NCBI GenBank assembly: GCA_903889895.1
Contig: CAISYZ010000258.1
Span: forward strand, 1 to 47,394
DNA from: an uncultured Verrucomicrobia subdivision 3 bacterium
Lineage (GTDB): Bacteria; Verrucomicrobiota; Verrucomicrobiia; Limisphaerales; UBA11358
Reading direction: 5' to 3'
DNA length: 47,394 bases
The notes beneath the pieces are model-generated. The model was given only the letters and a program-made list of their open reading frames with translations, was not told the origin of the DNA and did not search any database. Below, one piece after another: positions 8,508 through 16,381 of this stretch. Within the stretch, counting starts at the first letter, position 1; the number at the start of each line of letters is the position of its first letter. The position numbers and the translations under genes are program-made.

Positions 8508-9803
8508 TTATTTCACCAGCGCGGCGCCTGGCAGATAGACGGTGAAGGTCGTGCCTTCGCCGGCGACGGTGTGGACGTGGAGCGCGCCGTTGGCGGCCTT
8601 GACGAGGCGTTGCACGATGTTCAGCCCAAGGCCGGTGCCCTGGCGCGGACCTTTCGTGGTGAAATACGGATCGAAGATTTTCGGCAGCACCACGGCGGGA
8701 ATGCCGGGGCCGGTGTCACGCACCCAGAGTTTCACCAGCGGTGGCGTGTTGCTCATGCTCTCAATGTTGAGCAGCCGGTCGGCGGTGCCATCCTTGAAGC
8801 GCGTCAAATCCAGCGGCGCATTAATGACTTCGCCGCCAATCTCCACGCGATGCGGCTGCGGCGTGCATTGGAAGGCGTTGACGGCGAGGTTCAGCAAAAT
8901 CTGGATGAGGTCGGTGCCGTTGATGCGGACGGAAATCTCGTCGGCGAGCGGCGTGAGGCGAAATTCGTTGTCCTGCAAGCTCGGATGCACGCGCACCAGC
9001 TGCTCGAGGTCGTGCAACAACACATTGACGCTGGCGGAAACGGCGTCGCTGCTCTGCTGCCGGAGAAAACCGAGGTAGCGCCGCTGGATTTCGATGCAGT
9101 TGCTCATCTGCCGTTCGACGGAGACGAGGCGTTCCTTGATGAATTCCAGATCCTGCACCTCGAGCTTCGGCTTTTGGTTGAGCTTCTGGTTCAGCAATTG
9201 CACGAAACCGAAACTGACCGAGAGCGGGCCGTTGATGTCATGGATGATGCTGGCGTAAATATCGCCGCGCGTCTGCGCGATTTGTTCCTCGACGCGCTGG
9301 TTCTGCAACTCCGTGAGCAGTTCATGGACTTTTTCGGCGCTGTTGTGGATTTCGCTTTCCAACACGCGCCGCTGCATCGCCTGGTTCACCGCGCCGCGGA
9401 TGGTGCCCAAATCGAACGGCTTGTTGATGTAGTCGCAGGCGCGCAAACGCAGCGCCTGGCGCATCGTGTCGGTCGTTTCAAACGCCGTGATCATGATGGC
9501 CTCGAGGTTCGGCCGCACGAACCGGAGCCGTTCCAGCACTTCAATGCCAGACATGCCGGCCATGCGGATGTCGAGAATGGCGACGTCAATTTCGTTCTGC
9601 TGCGCGAGCTCAATGGCCTTCGGGCCGTCATCCGCCAGCAGCAAATCATACTGATCCTTGAAAATCAGCTTGAGCGACATGCGCGGCCCTTCTTCATCGT
9701 CCACGATGAGCACCGTGCCGCGCCGTTTCGGAGCCGGCGTGGCGGCAATAAGTTCGGAGATGGCTTGGCTGGCTTGCACCAGCGGGTCAACGGTCGCAGA
9801 CAT
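8508..9803 (-). CDS. Hybrid response regulator-histidine kinase
   Basis: The 431-residue soluble protein begins with a receiver domain (about 29-145: acidic pair Asp35/Asp36, phospho-acceptor Asp78 in AILDIR, Thr106, Lys128). A coiled-coil linker follows, then a HisKA-type dimerisation region with the H-box IIHDINGP (His188). The HATPase domain has N-box NLAVNAF, G1 DTGPGIP, F-box FDPYFTTK and G2 GTGLGLNI. There is no transmembrane or PAS sensor, so its input is probably phosphotransfer to the N-terminal receiver from another kinase. This receiver-first layout resembles cytosolic kinases that act inside branched phosphorelays. No partner regulator is adjacent. cinA lies upstream on the same strand, its stop 33 bases before this start. 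Confidence 0.9.
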   Translation of the reverse strand: MSATVDPLVQASQAISELIAATPAPKRRGTVLIVDDEEGPRMSLKLIFKDQYDLLLADDGPKAIELAQQNEIDVAILDIRMAGMSGIEVLERLRFVRPNLEAIMITAFETTDTMRQALRLRACDYINKPFDLGTIRGAVNQAMQRRVLESEIHNSAEKVHELLTELQNQRVEEQIAQTRGDIYASIIHDINGPLSVSFGFVQLLNQKLNQKPKLEVQDLEFIKERLVSVERQMSNCIEIQRRYLGFLRQQSSDAVSASVNVLLHDLEQLVRVHPSLQDNEFRLTPLADEISVRINGTDLIQILLNLAVNAFQCTPQPHRVEIGGEVINAPLDLTRFKDGTADRLLNIESMSNTPPLVKLWVRDTGPGIPAVVLPKIFDPYFTTKGPRQGTGLGLNIVQRLVKAANGALHVHTVAGEGTTFTVYLPGAALVK

Positions 9804-9836
9804 AATCCGACGAAACTAACGCAATAAAAATCCGTC

Positions 9837-11072
9837 TCAAGCAGAAAGCGTCCGGCGCAGCCACTCCAAAGCCTGCGTCGCCGTCACCTGCTTGAACGTC
9901 GCGCGGTCCCAGACGTTGAGAAATTTTTTTACCTCCACGCCCGCCGCCGAGGCGAGCGCGATGAACACCGTGCCTACCGGTTTTTCCGGCGTGCCGCCCG
10001 CCGGCCCGGCGATGCCGGTCATGGCAATGGCCAAATCGGAGCCGAATTTGCCCCGCGCACCCACGGCCATTTCGCGCGCCACGGCTTCGCTCACCGCGCC
10101 GTGCGCCGCGAGCGTTTCTGCGCGCACGCCGAGAAACTTTTCCTTCGCGACATTGGCATAGCTCACCACGCCGCCGAGAAAAATTTCCGACGCGCCGGGC
10201 ACGTCCGTGATGCGGTTGGCCAGCAGGCCGCCGGTGCAGGATTCCGCCACCGCCAGCGTCTTTTGCTTTTGCCTGAGCAGTTTTACGACGACCTGCTCAA
10301 TCTCTTCATCGTCGCGGCCAAAAATATTTTCGCCCAATATCCGCTGCACCACCGCCTCGGCTTCAGCCGCGAGCTTTGCGGCCGCCGCGCCGCTGGCGAC
10401 GAGCCGCACGTCCACCGCGCCGGGCCGCGCGCAATAGCCGACCTCCAGGCCGCGCGCCACCAACGGCTGCAAATCCGCCTCGACAAATTCCTGCACGCGC
10501 GATTCGCCGATGCCGGTCGTGAGCAACGTGCGGCAGACGAAAATTTCATCCGCAAATTCCCGTTTCAGCAACGGCACCACAAACGTGTCGAACATCGGCC
10601 GCAACTCGCGCGGCGGGCCGGGCAGCATCACGAGCCATTGGGAATTTCCAATTTCCATCGCCAGCCCCGGCGCGGTTCCTGTTTGATTCAAGAAAACTTC
10701 GGCGCCTTCGGGCACCAAGGTCTCCACGTCGGTTTTTTGCGGGCGCGGGCGGCCGCGCTTGGCGAAGAAATTCTCGATGTGCGCCAGAACTTCTTTGTTC
10801 GCAATTAATTTTTTGCCTAGCAATTCCGCGATCAATTCGCGCGTGAGGTCGTCGGAGGTTGGGCCGAGGCCGCCGGTGGTGATGATCAGGTCCGCGCGGC
10901 CCAAGGCTTCGCGCACGGCTTGCTGGATTTCGCTGCCGGTGTCCGCGATGGCCACCTGCCGCGTGACGACGTGGCCGAGGTCGGCGAGCCGGCGGCAAAG
11001 CCATTGCTGATGCGTGTTCAGCACGCGGCCCAGCATCAGTTCGCTGCCGGTGTTGACGATTTCGACGTTCAT
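9837..11072 (-). CDS. cinA: CinA-like NMN amidohydrolase / ADP-ribose pyrophosphatase
   Basis: The start chosen is ATG 11072 (MNVEIVNTGSELMLG), the usual CinA N-terminus; nine further in-frame codons run up to the inverted repeat at 11087. The 411-residue protein has the MoCF/COG1058 domain (about 1-170, with TTGGLGPTSDDLTRE) and the C-terminal PncC domain (about 250-411, with AVAESCTGGLLA and MTGIAGPAGGTPEKPVGTV). CinA-type proteins hydrolyse nicotinamide mononucleotide back to nicotinate mononucleotide for NAD recycling, and the COG1058 part cleaves ADP-ribose in characterised homologues. Despite its name, a competence role is not implied. Confidence 0.95.
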   Translation of the reverse strand: MNVEIVNTGSELMLGRVLNTHQQWLCRRLADLGHVVTRQVAIADTGSEIQQAVREALGRADLIITTGGLGPTSDDLTRELIAELLGKKLIANKEVLAHIENFFAKRGRPRPQKTDVETLVPEGAEVFLNQTGTAPGLAMEIGNSQWLVMLPGPPRELRPMFDTFVVPLLKREFADEIFVCRTLLTTGIGESRVQEFVEADLQPLVARGLEVGYCARPGAVDVRLVASGAAAAKLAAEAEAVVQRILGENIFGRDDEEIEQVVVKLLRQKQKTLAVAESCTGGLLANRITDVPGASEIFLGGVVSYANVAKEKFLGVRAETLAAHGAVSEAVAREMAVGARGKFGSDLAIAMTGIAGPAGGTPEKPVGTVFIALASAAGVEVKKFLNVWDRATFKQVTATQALEWLRRTLSA

Positions 11073-11086
11073 AATTGCGAAGAAGA

Positions 11087-11152
11087 AACCACGAAACAAC
11101 CAAAAGACACGAAAGAAAAATCCTTTTCGCGTCTTTTGGTTGTTTCGTGGTT
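11087..11152. repeat. Long inverted repeat, CGAAA family, copy 1
   Basis: Two perfect 22-base arms (11087-11108 and 11131-11152) beginning AACCACGAAACAACC. The stem continues past one mismatch with CGAAA/TTTCG inside the 22-base spacer. It fills the space between the cinA start and the stop of the zinc-ribbon gene, both on the minus strand. It could terminate the upstream transcript, but a related imperfect copy at 46521-46604 lies between divergent genes, where no terminator is needed. It is therefore more likely a dispersed palindromic repeat. Confidence 0.85.
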
Positions 11153-11158
11153 AATTAA

Positions 11159-11998
11159 TCACGGCTTTGGCGCCTTGGGTTTTGGCTTGCGCGCATCGGC
11201 GGTGAAGCTGCCCAACAGATAGCTCTTCTCCGCGTCCGGCGTGCAGAGCCAGATTTTCCCCGGCAGCTTGTTGTTCGCCAGCGCGCCAAACTCCAGTCGC
11301 ATCGCGTAGCCGCTGTCGTAATTGTCCTTTTGCACCGCGCCGGCGGCGTCCTTCCAACGCAGGGAAACCTTCGCCGCCTTGTCCGCGTCGCTGGTCACGT
11401 TGAGAATCTGGCCGGACAACGCCTCCGCCAGCGCGCCGCCGAAATTGATTTGCACGCCGAACTCCACCGAACCGCGCGTGCCCTGACGCAGCGTCAACGT
11501 GCCGTTTTGGAAGGAGGCGCGCTCGATGATGAAATCCAGCCCGTGGATGCGGCCCGCCGCCGGTGTGTCGGGAATGGCGTTGGTGTTGAGCGCGAGCATC
11601 CAGTTCGTGTCGCTGGCCGGCGGCGCGGGCGGCGGTTTCGGCGGCTCTGTCTTTTTGACCGGGGTGGCGACTGTGAGCGGCGGTGGCGTCGCATGTTTGG
11701 CGCGATAAACGAAGAATCCGCCCGCGCCCGCCACGGCTAAGAGTGCCAGCGCGATAACGATGGCGAGCGGAAAACTCTTTTCCGGCGTCGCGGCTGCCGG
11801 CGTGTCCAAGCCGCGCACGGAAATCTTTTTCTCGGAAACCTTCGTGCCGGTGAGGATGAACTTGGCGTCGGCCGTGGGCGCCTGCGGCGCAGTAATCTTT
11901 TGGAAGCATGTGGGGCACTCCATCACGGAGCCACCCTGCGAAACGTCGCACATCATGTGCTGGCCGCACACGGGACAGGCAAATTTGAATTCGCTCAT
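11159..11998 (-). CDS. Zinc-ribbon, single-pass membrane protein of unknown function
   Basis: The start is ATG 11998 (MSEFKFACPVCGQHM). The 279-residue protein has an N-terminal zinc ribbon with Cys8, Cys11, Cys28 and Cys31 (CPVC...CPTC) and a low-complexity linker. It has one transmembrane helix (about 77-98), a Pro/Lys-rich spacer, and a C-terminal soluble region of about 160 residues with beta-rich sequence (TLTLRQGTRGSVEFGVQI) that I do not recognise. The ribbon would be cytoplasmic and the C-terminal part outside the membrane. Short N-terminal zinc ribbons ahead of a membrane anchor are common in Verrucomicrobia and Planctomycetes. It is divergent from argH with 115 bases between starts. 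Function unknown. Confidence 0.75.
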   Translation of the reverse strand: MSEFKFACPVCGQHMMCDVSQGGSVMECPTCFQKITAPQAPTADAKFILTGTKVSEKKISVRGLDTPAAATPEKSFPLAIVIALALLAVAGAGGFFVYRAKHATPPPLTVATPVKKTEPPKPPPAPPASDTNWMLALNTNAIPDTPAAGRIHGLDFIIERASFQNGTLTLRQGTRGSVEFGVQINFGGALAEALSGQILNVTSDADKAAKVSLRWKDAAGAVQKDNYDSGYAMRLEFGALANNKLPGKIWLCTPDAEKSYLLGSFTADARKPKPKAPKP

Positions 11999-12113
11999 GC
12001 TGCGGCGCCAACATTTCACACTCCACGCAATTCGGCAATCCACAATTTTCACGACCCCGCCGCAAAAAATGTGTTCAACCGCGCCAAACTGTGCTTTTAA
12101 TGTGGCAACAACT

Positions 12114-13514
12114 ATGAACAAAAAATCTCCCGTTTCCCGCAGCGGTCGTTTCGCGGGCGGCCCCGCCGCCGACGTCGCGCAATTCACCGAATCCATTTCC
12201 TTCGATTGGCGCTTGTGGCAACACGACATCCAGGGCTCCCTCGCGCACGCGACGATGCTCCAGAAAATCGGCGTGCTGAAGCCAAACGAATTGAGCGCCA
12301 TCACCAGAGGCTTGAAACAAATCGGTAAGGAAATCGCCGCCGGAAAGTTTTCGTGGAAGCCCGAACTCGAAGACGTCCACATGAACATCGAGGCCGAGCT
12401 GACCAAACGCGTTCCTGCCGGCGCGAAGCTGCACACCGCCCGCTCCCGCAACGACCAAGTCGCGCTCGACGTGCGGCTCTGGCTGCGCGATGAAATCACC
12501 GCACTGCTCAAGGAAATCGCCGATTTGCAGCGCGCCCTGGTCACACTCGGCGAGAAGAATGCCGAGGTCATCATTCCCGGCTACACCCACATGCAACGCG
12601 CGCAGCCCGTCTATCTCGCACATCATCTGCTTGCCTACGTCGAGATGCTGGAACGCGATTGCGAGCGCCTTTGGGACTGCCATTCGCGCGTGAACGTCTG
12701 CCCGCTTGGCAGCGGCGCGATTGCCGGTTCGACCTTGCCGCTCGACCGCAAGCTGGTGGCCAAGTTGCTAGGTTTTGTGAATGCCAGCGGCGAAGTCCAG
12801 CTCACGCAAAATTCCATGGACGCCGTCAGCGACCGCGATTTCGCCGTGGAATTCTGCGCCGCCGCCGCATTGCTGGCCGTTCACATTTCGCGGCTCGCGG
12901 AAGACGTGATTCTTTGGGCCGGCGCGGAATTTAATTTCATCCGGATCGCCGACGCCTACACCACCGGCTCGTCGCTCATGCCGCAGAAAAAAAATCCCGA
13001 CATCGCCGAACTCGCGCGCGGCAAGACCGGCCGCGTCTTCGGCAACCTGATGTCGCTGCTCACGCTGCTAAAAGGTTTGCCGATGACCTACAACCGCGAT
13101 TTGCAGGAGGACAAGGAACGCCTGTTCGACACCGCCGACACCGTGCGCGCAACCACGCGGCTCATGGCCGCGATGCTGTCGCACACGCTGGTGAACAAGC
13201 TGGCCTGCGCCACGGCGGCGGCCGACCCGGCGCTGCTGGCCACCGACCTGGCGGATTATCTCGTGCGCAAAGGCATGCCGTTCCGGCAGGCGCATCATGT
13301 GGTGGGCGCGGTGGTGGCGCTGGCGGAGCGAAGCTTCAAACCCCTGAACGGACTCACGCTCGCGGAATTGCAAGAGATTGATAAAACCTTTGGCCGCGAC
13401 GCGCTGGGCGTGTTCAACCTGAAAACGGCGATGGCGAAACGCAACCTGACCGGCGCCCCGGGCACCAAGGAAGTCGCGAGGCAACTGGCCCGCTGGCGGG
13501 AACAGCTTTCTTGA
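12114..13514 (+). CDS. argH: Argininosuccinate lyase
   Basis: The 466-residue protein belongs to the fumarase/aspartase superfamily. The signature GSSLMPQKKNPD is at residues 285-296 with the catalytic serine in it, and TARSRNDQVALD and GYTHMQRAQPVYLAHHL are also present. It cleaves argininosuccinate to arginine and fumarate. The start is ATG 12114 (MNKKSPVSRSGRF); a longer in-frame extension upstream overlaps the divergent gene and is rejected. A -10-like TTTAAT (12096-12101) ends 12 bases before the ATG and there is no Shine-Dalgarno, so the leader may be very short. The next gene starts with GTG 4 bases after the stop, suggesting co-transcription with an isoprenoid gene. Confidence 0.97.
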   Translation: MNKKSPVSRSGRFAGGPAADVAQFTESISFDWRLWQHDIQGSLAHATMLQKIGVLKPNELSAITRGLKQIGKEIAAGKFSWKPELEDVHMNIEAELTKRVPAGAKLHTARSRNDQVALDVRLWLRDEITALLKEIADLQRALVTLGEKNAEVIIPGYTHMQRAQPVYLAHHLLAYVEMLERDCERLWDCHSRVNVCPLGSGAIAGSTLPLDRKLVAKLLGFVNASGEVQLTQNSMDAVSDRDFAVEFCAAAALLAVHISRLAEDVILWAGAEFNFIRIADAYTTGSSLMPQKKNPDIAELARGKTGRVFGNLMSLLTLLKGLPMTYNRDLQEDKERLFDTADTVRATTRLMAAMLSHTLVNKLACATAAADPALLATDLADYLVRKGMPFRQAHHVVGAVVALAERSFKPLNGLTLAELQEIDKTFGRDALGVFNLKTAMAKRNLTGAPGTKEVARQLARWREQLS

Positions 13515-13518
13515 TTTC

Positions 13519-14559
13519 GTGAACATTACGCTCAACGAATTGTTGAAGCAAACGTCGCGCTCGTTTTACCTGACGCTGCGCGTGCTGCCCGCCGCCGTGC
13601 GCCCGCAAATCGGCCTGGCCTACCTGCTCGCCCGCACCACGGACACCATCGCGGACACGGAAATTTTGCCGGTGGCGCAACGGTTGGACGCGCTCAAAAA
13701 ATTGCGCGAACGGATTCTCAGCCAAACTTCCACCCCGCTGCGTTTCGGCGAACTGGCCCAGCAGCAAGGCGAGCCGGCGGAGAAAGTTTTGCTGGAACGG
13801 GTCGAGGACGCGCTGGCGGCGTTGAAAGAATTTTCAGCGGCGGATGTGAGATTGATTCGCGACGTGCTGGGAACCATCACGAGCGGTCAGGAGCTGGACC
13901 TGCGGCGGTTCGGTGGCAGCGCCCCGGGCCAGCAATCCAATCAAAAAATAATTTCCCTCCAAACGGCGGCGGAGCTGGATGATTATACCTATCGCGTGGC
14001 CGGCTGCGTGGGCGAGTTCTGGACGAAGATTTGCCGCGCGCATCTTTTTCCCGACGCGCGGCTGGATGAAAAACAATTCATCACGGACGGCATCCGGTTC
14101 GGCAAGGGTTTGCAGCTGGTGAATATTTTGCGCGATTTGCCGGCAGATTTGAAAAACGGCCGCTGCTATCTGCCCACACAACGGCTCGAGGAGGCGAAGC
14201 TGTTGCCGGAGACGCTGCTCTCACCGGTGAACCAGGCGAAGTTCCTGCCGCTGTATCGCGAGCAGCTGGCCAAGGCGGAGGCGCATCTGGCCGCAGGCTG
14301 GCGCTACACGAACACGTTGCCGTTCGGGCAATTTCGCGTGCGGCTGGCGTGCGCGTGGCCGATTCTCATCGGCGTGCGGACGCTTGCCAAGCTGCGCGGC
14401 GCGGGCGTGATCGAGTTGTCGCAGCGCGTGAAAGTGTCGCGCGGCGAGGTGCGCGGCATAATTTTCCGGTCGCTGATGGCCAGCCCGTTCCCGCCGGCAT
14501 GGCGGAAATTGTATGCGCCAGCTGGAAATGCAGTTGATTCGCAGGCGGAATTGGCGTAA
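13519..14559 (+). CDS. Squalene/phytoene synthase family protein
   Basis: The GTG start is 4 bases after argH. The 346-residue all-alpha head-to-head prenyl synthase has two Asp-rich Mg-diphosphate motifs: DTIAD (Asp42, Asp46) and RDLPADLKNGRCYLP (Asp206, Asp210). It also has the SRSFYLTLRVLP opening typical of squalene synthases. It would join two farnesyl (or geranylgeranyl) diphosphates to squalene, dehydrosqualene or phytoene. The close fit of the opening to squalene synthases favours squalene, hence hopanoid or sterol precursors. No shc, hpn or crt gene is nearby to decide this. The last C-terminal residues form a short tail, and the coiled-coil gene follows after 9 bases. Confidence 0.88.
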   Translation: MNITLNELLKQTSRSFYLTLRVLPAAVRPQIGLAYLLARTTDTIADTEILPVAQRLDALKKLRERILSQTSTPLRFGELAQQQGEPAEKVLLERVEDALAALKEFSAADVRLIRDVLGTITSGQELDLRRFGGSAPGQQSNQKIISLQTAAELDDYTYRVAGCVGEFWTKICRAHLFPDARLDEKQFITDGIRFGKGLQLVNILRDLPADLKNGRCYLPTQRLEEAKLLPETLLSPVNQAKFLPLYREQLAKAEAHLAAGWRYTNTLPFGQFRVRLACAWPILIGVRTLAKLRGAGVIELSQRVKVSRGEVRGIIFRSLMASPFPPAWRKLYAPAGNAVDSQAELA

Positions 14560-14568
14560 GAAGTCGCC

Positions 14569-16284
14569 ATGCAGATTCCCAAAGTTTCCCTTTTGATTTG
14601 CGCCGTCGCCCTGAGCGGCAGTTTGACCCTGTGCGCTCAAGATACTCCCGCCCAAGCCGCCGCCCGCGCGGCGTTGCTGGAAAAGATGAGCGAGTTGCAG
14701 GCGAATCCGCCGGCCGATACCACGGCACCCGCGCCGGAAACCGCCGCGCCCGTGGCCACGCCCGCCGCTGCCGGCACGGTGTCGGTGATGGAAACGCCGG
14801 ACGAAAATGCCGCCACGCCGGATGTTGCCAGCGCCACGGCCGCCGCGCAAAAAGCCCAGCTTGACGCCCAACAGGCCCAGGCCGCCGCCGCCCAAGCGCA
14901 AGCGGCGGTGCAGGCGCATGCCCAGGCTGCCGCCCAGGCGCAGGCCGCTGCGGAAAATCAGGCGCAGACCGTGAAACAATTGCAGGTGCTGGCCGAGGAG
15001 GCCAAAGCGAAGGCAGAAAAAGCCGCCAGCGATGCCCAGGCCCAAGCGCAAGCTGTGGCGGAGTTGCAGAAAGAAGCCGAAGCCGCCGCCCAAGCCCAGA
15101 CCGAAGCCAAGAAAATACAAGCCGCCGCCGCGCTTTCCGATGCCGATGCGCAAGCCAAGGCCAAAGCCGTCGCGCAGGCGCAGGCGCAGGCGCAGGAAAC
15201 TGCCGCCGCCGCCGAAAAGGCCAAGGCGGACATTGCCAAATTGAAAACGGCTTCCGACAAGGCGCAAGCCGATGCCCAAGCGAAAGCTCAAGCACTTGAA
15301 CAGGCGAATGCCGCCGCGCAGCAAAAGCTGGACGCCGCCGCCCAGGCCCAAACCGAGGCCCAGAAAACCGCCGATGCCGCCGCCCAGGCGCAAGCCGAGG
15401 CGGTGAAGGCAAAACAGGCCGCTGAACAAGCCTCTGCCGAAGCCGAGGCGAAGGTGCAAGCCGTGGCCAACGCCAAAAAACAATCCGAGGACGTGACCAA
15501 GGCGCAAGCCGCCGCCGCTGAAGCCCAAGCCGCCGCCGCCCGCGCGGACTCCGCCGCGCAAGCCCAGGCCCAAGCCCAGGCCGAGAACGAGCAGAAGGCA
15601 AAAATGGAAGCGGATGCCGCCCAGCAAGCCAAAACCGAAGCTGAGAAGTTGAAACAGATTTCCGATCAGGCCACCGCCCAGGCGCAGGCCAAAGCTCAAG
15701 TTGCCGCCGAGGCTAAACAAGCTGCATTGCTCGCCGAACAGAAACGCGCTGCCGCCGAGGCTCAAGCCCGCGCGGAAGCCAAGGCCAAAGCGGAAGCGGC
15801 TGCTAAATTAAAAGCGCAGCAGGAAGCCGAAGCCCGCGCCAAAGCCGAGGCGGAAGCCCAAGCCCAGGCCCAGGCGCAAAAGGAAGCAGAAGCCAAAAAG
15901 GCGGCGCAACTCGCTGAGCAAAAACGCGCGGAAGCGGCCGCCCAAGCCCAAGCCAAAGCCGAAGCGGCTGCCAAAGTGAAAGCACAGAAGGAAGCCGACG
16001 CCAAACAGGCCGCCATTCTCGCCGAGAAAAAGCGCTTGGAGGCGGAAGCCAAGAAACAGGCCGTGCTGGAGGCGCAAAAGCGCGCCGCCAATTCCCCCGC
16101 CGCCACGGCGGCGGTCAACGCGCCCGCCAAGGAACTGGGCTTGAAACAGCTTGATGCCCCGGCCCTGCCGATTTCCCAAGCTAAACAAGACAAGCTCGCG
16201 GCGTTACTCCAGCTTTACAAGGCCGACAAGCTGTCGCCGGAAGATTACCAGACCCAGCGCAGCGCCATTCTCGCGGAACCTTAA
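14569..16284 (+). CDS. Secreted Ala/Gln/Lys-rich coiled-coil protein with SHOCT-like tail
   Basis: The 571-residue protein has a signal peptide (1-23, ending LTLCAQ) and an Ala/Pro/Thr-rich segment (about 45-90). About 400 residues of Ala, Gln, Lys and Glu follow in near-heptad runs such as AQAQAQAQ and AEAKAKAEAAAKLKAQ, predicted to form one long helix or coiled coil. The last 30 residues (KLAALLQLYKADKLSPEDY) resemble the SHOCT-like short C-terminal module common in Verrucomicrobia. The composition recalls the TolA linker, but there is no TolA N- or C-terminal domain. A periplasmic spacer or structural protein is a reasonable guess; the function is unknown. It is co-directional with the synthase gene (9 bases) and ends at a strong terminator. 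The antisense frames are open only because of the composition. Confidence 0.85.
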   Translation: MQIPKVSLLICAVALSGSLTLCAQDTPAQAAARAALLEKMSELQANPPADTTAPAPETAAPVATPAAAGTVSVMETPDENAATPDVASATAAAQKAQLDAQQAQAAAAQAQAAVQAHAQAAAQAQAAAENQAQTVKQLQVLAEEAKAKAEKAASDAQAQAQAVAELQKEAEAAAQAQTEAKKIQAAAALSDADAQAKAKAVAQAQAQAQETAAAAEKAKADIAKLKTASDKAQADAQAKAQALEQANAAAQQKLDAAAQAQTEAQKTADAAAQAQAEAVKAKQAAEQASAEAEAKVQAVANAKKQSEDVTKAQAAAAEAQAAAARADSAAQAQAQAQAENEQKAKMEADAAQQAKTEAEKLKQISDQATAQAQAKAQVAAEAKQAALLAEQKRAAAEAQARAEAKAKAEAAAKLKAQQEAEARAKAEAEAQAQAQAQKEAEAKKAAQLAEQKRAEAAAQAQAKAEAAAKVKAQKEADAKQAAILAEKKRLEAEAKKQAVLEAQKRAANSPAATAAVNAPAKELGLKQLDAPALPISQAKQDKLAALLQLYKADKLSPEDYQTQRSAILAEP

Positions 16285-16298
16285 AATAATTTTAGTTC

Positions 16299-16331
16299 AA
16301 AACCCGCCGGAATTTTCCGGCGGGTTTTTTT
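16299..16331 (+). terminator. Rho-independent terminator
   Basis: A perfect stem AAACCCGCCGG / CCGGCGGGTTT with an AATTTT loop and a T-run, 14 bases after the coiled-coil gene. It closes the argH transcription unit. Confidence 0.92.
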
Positions 16332-16344
16332 GCTTTTACCAACC

Positions 16345-16372
16345 TTGAACTTTCGCCGGCTGACTCTAAAAT
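16345..16372 (+). promoter_or_regulatory. Candidate sigma70-type promoter of lysA, possibly leaderless
   Basis: TTGAAC (16345-16350), 16 bases, TAAAAT (16367-16372). The lysA ATG lies 9 bases after the -10 box, so the predicted mRNA leader is only about 3 bases. No Shine-Dalgarno is present. Confidence 0.5.
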
Positions 16373-16381
16373 ACCGCCTTT

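Noticed and set aside
11087..11152. Simple Rho-independent terminator for the zinc-ribbon gene
   Set aside because: The arms are AT-rich and unusually long, there is no clean T-run after the stem on the minus strand, and a related element elsewhere lies between divergent genes.
14221..15765. Gly/Leu/Phe-rich 514-codon open frame on the minus strand
   Set aside because: It is antisense to the Ala/Gln coiled-coil gene and the end of the synthase gene. It is open only because repeated GCC, CAG and AAG codons give stop-free complements. It has no family match or sensible start.
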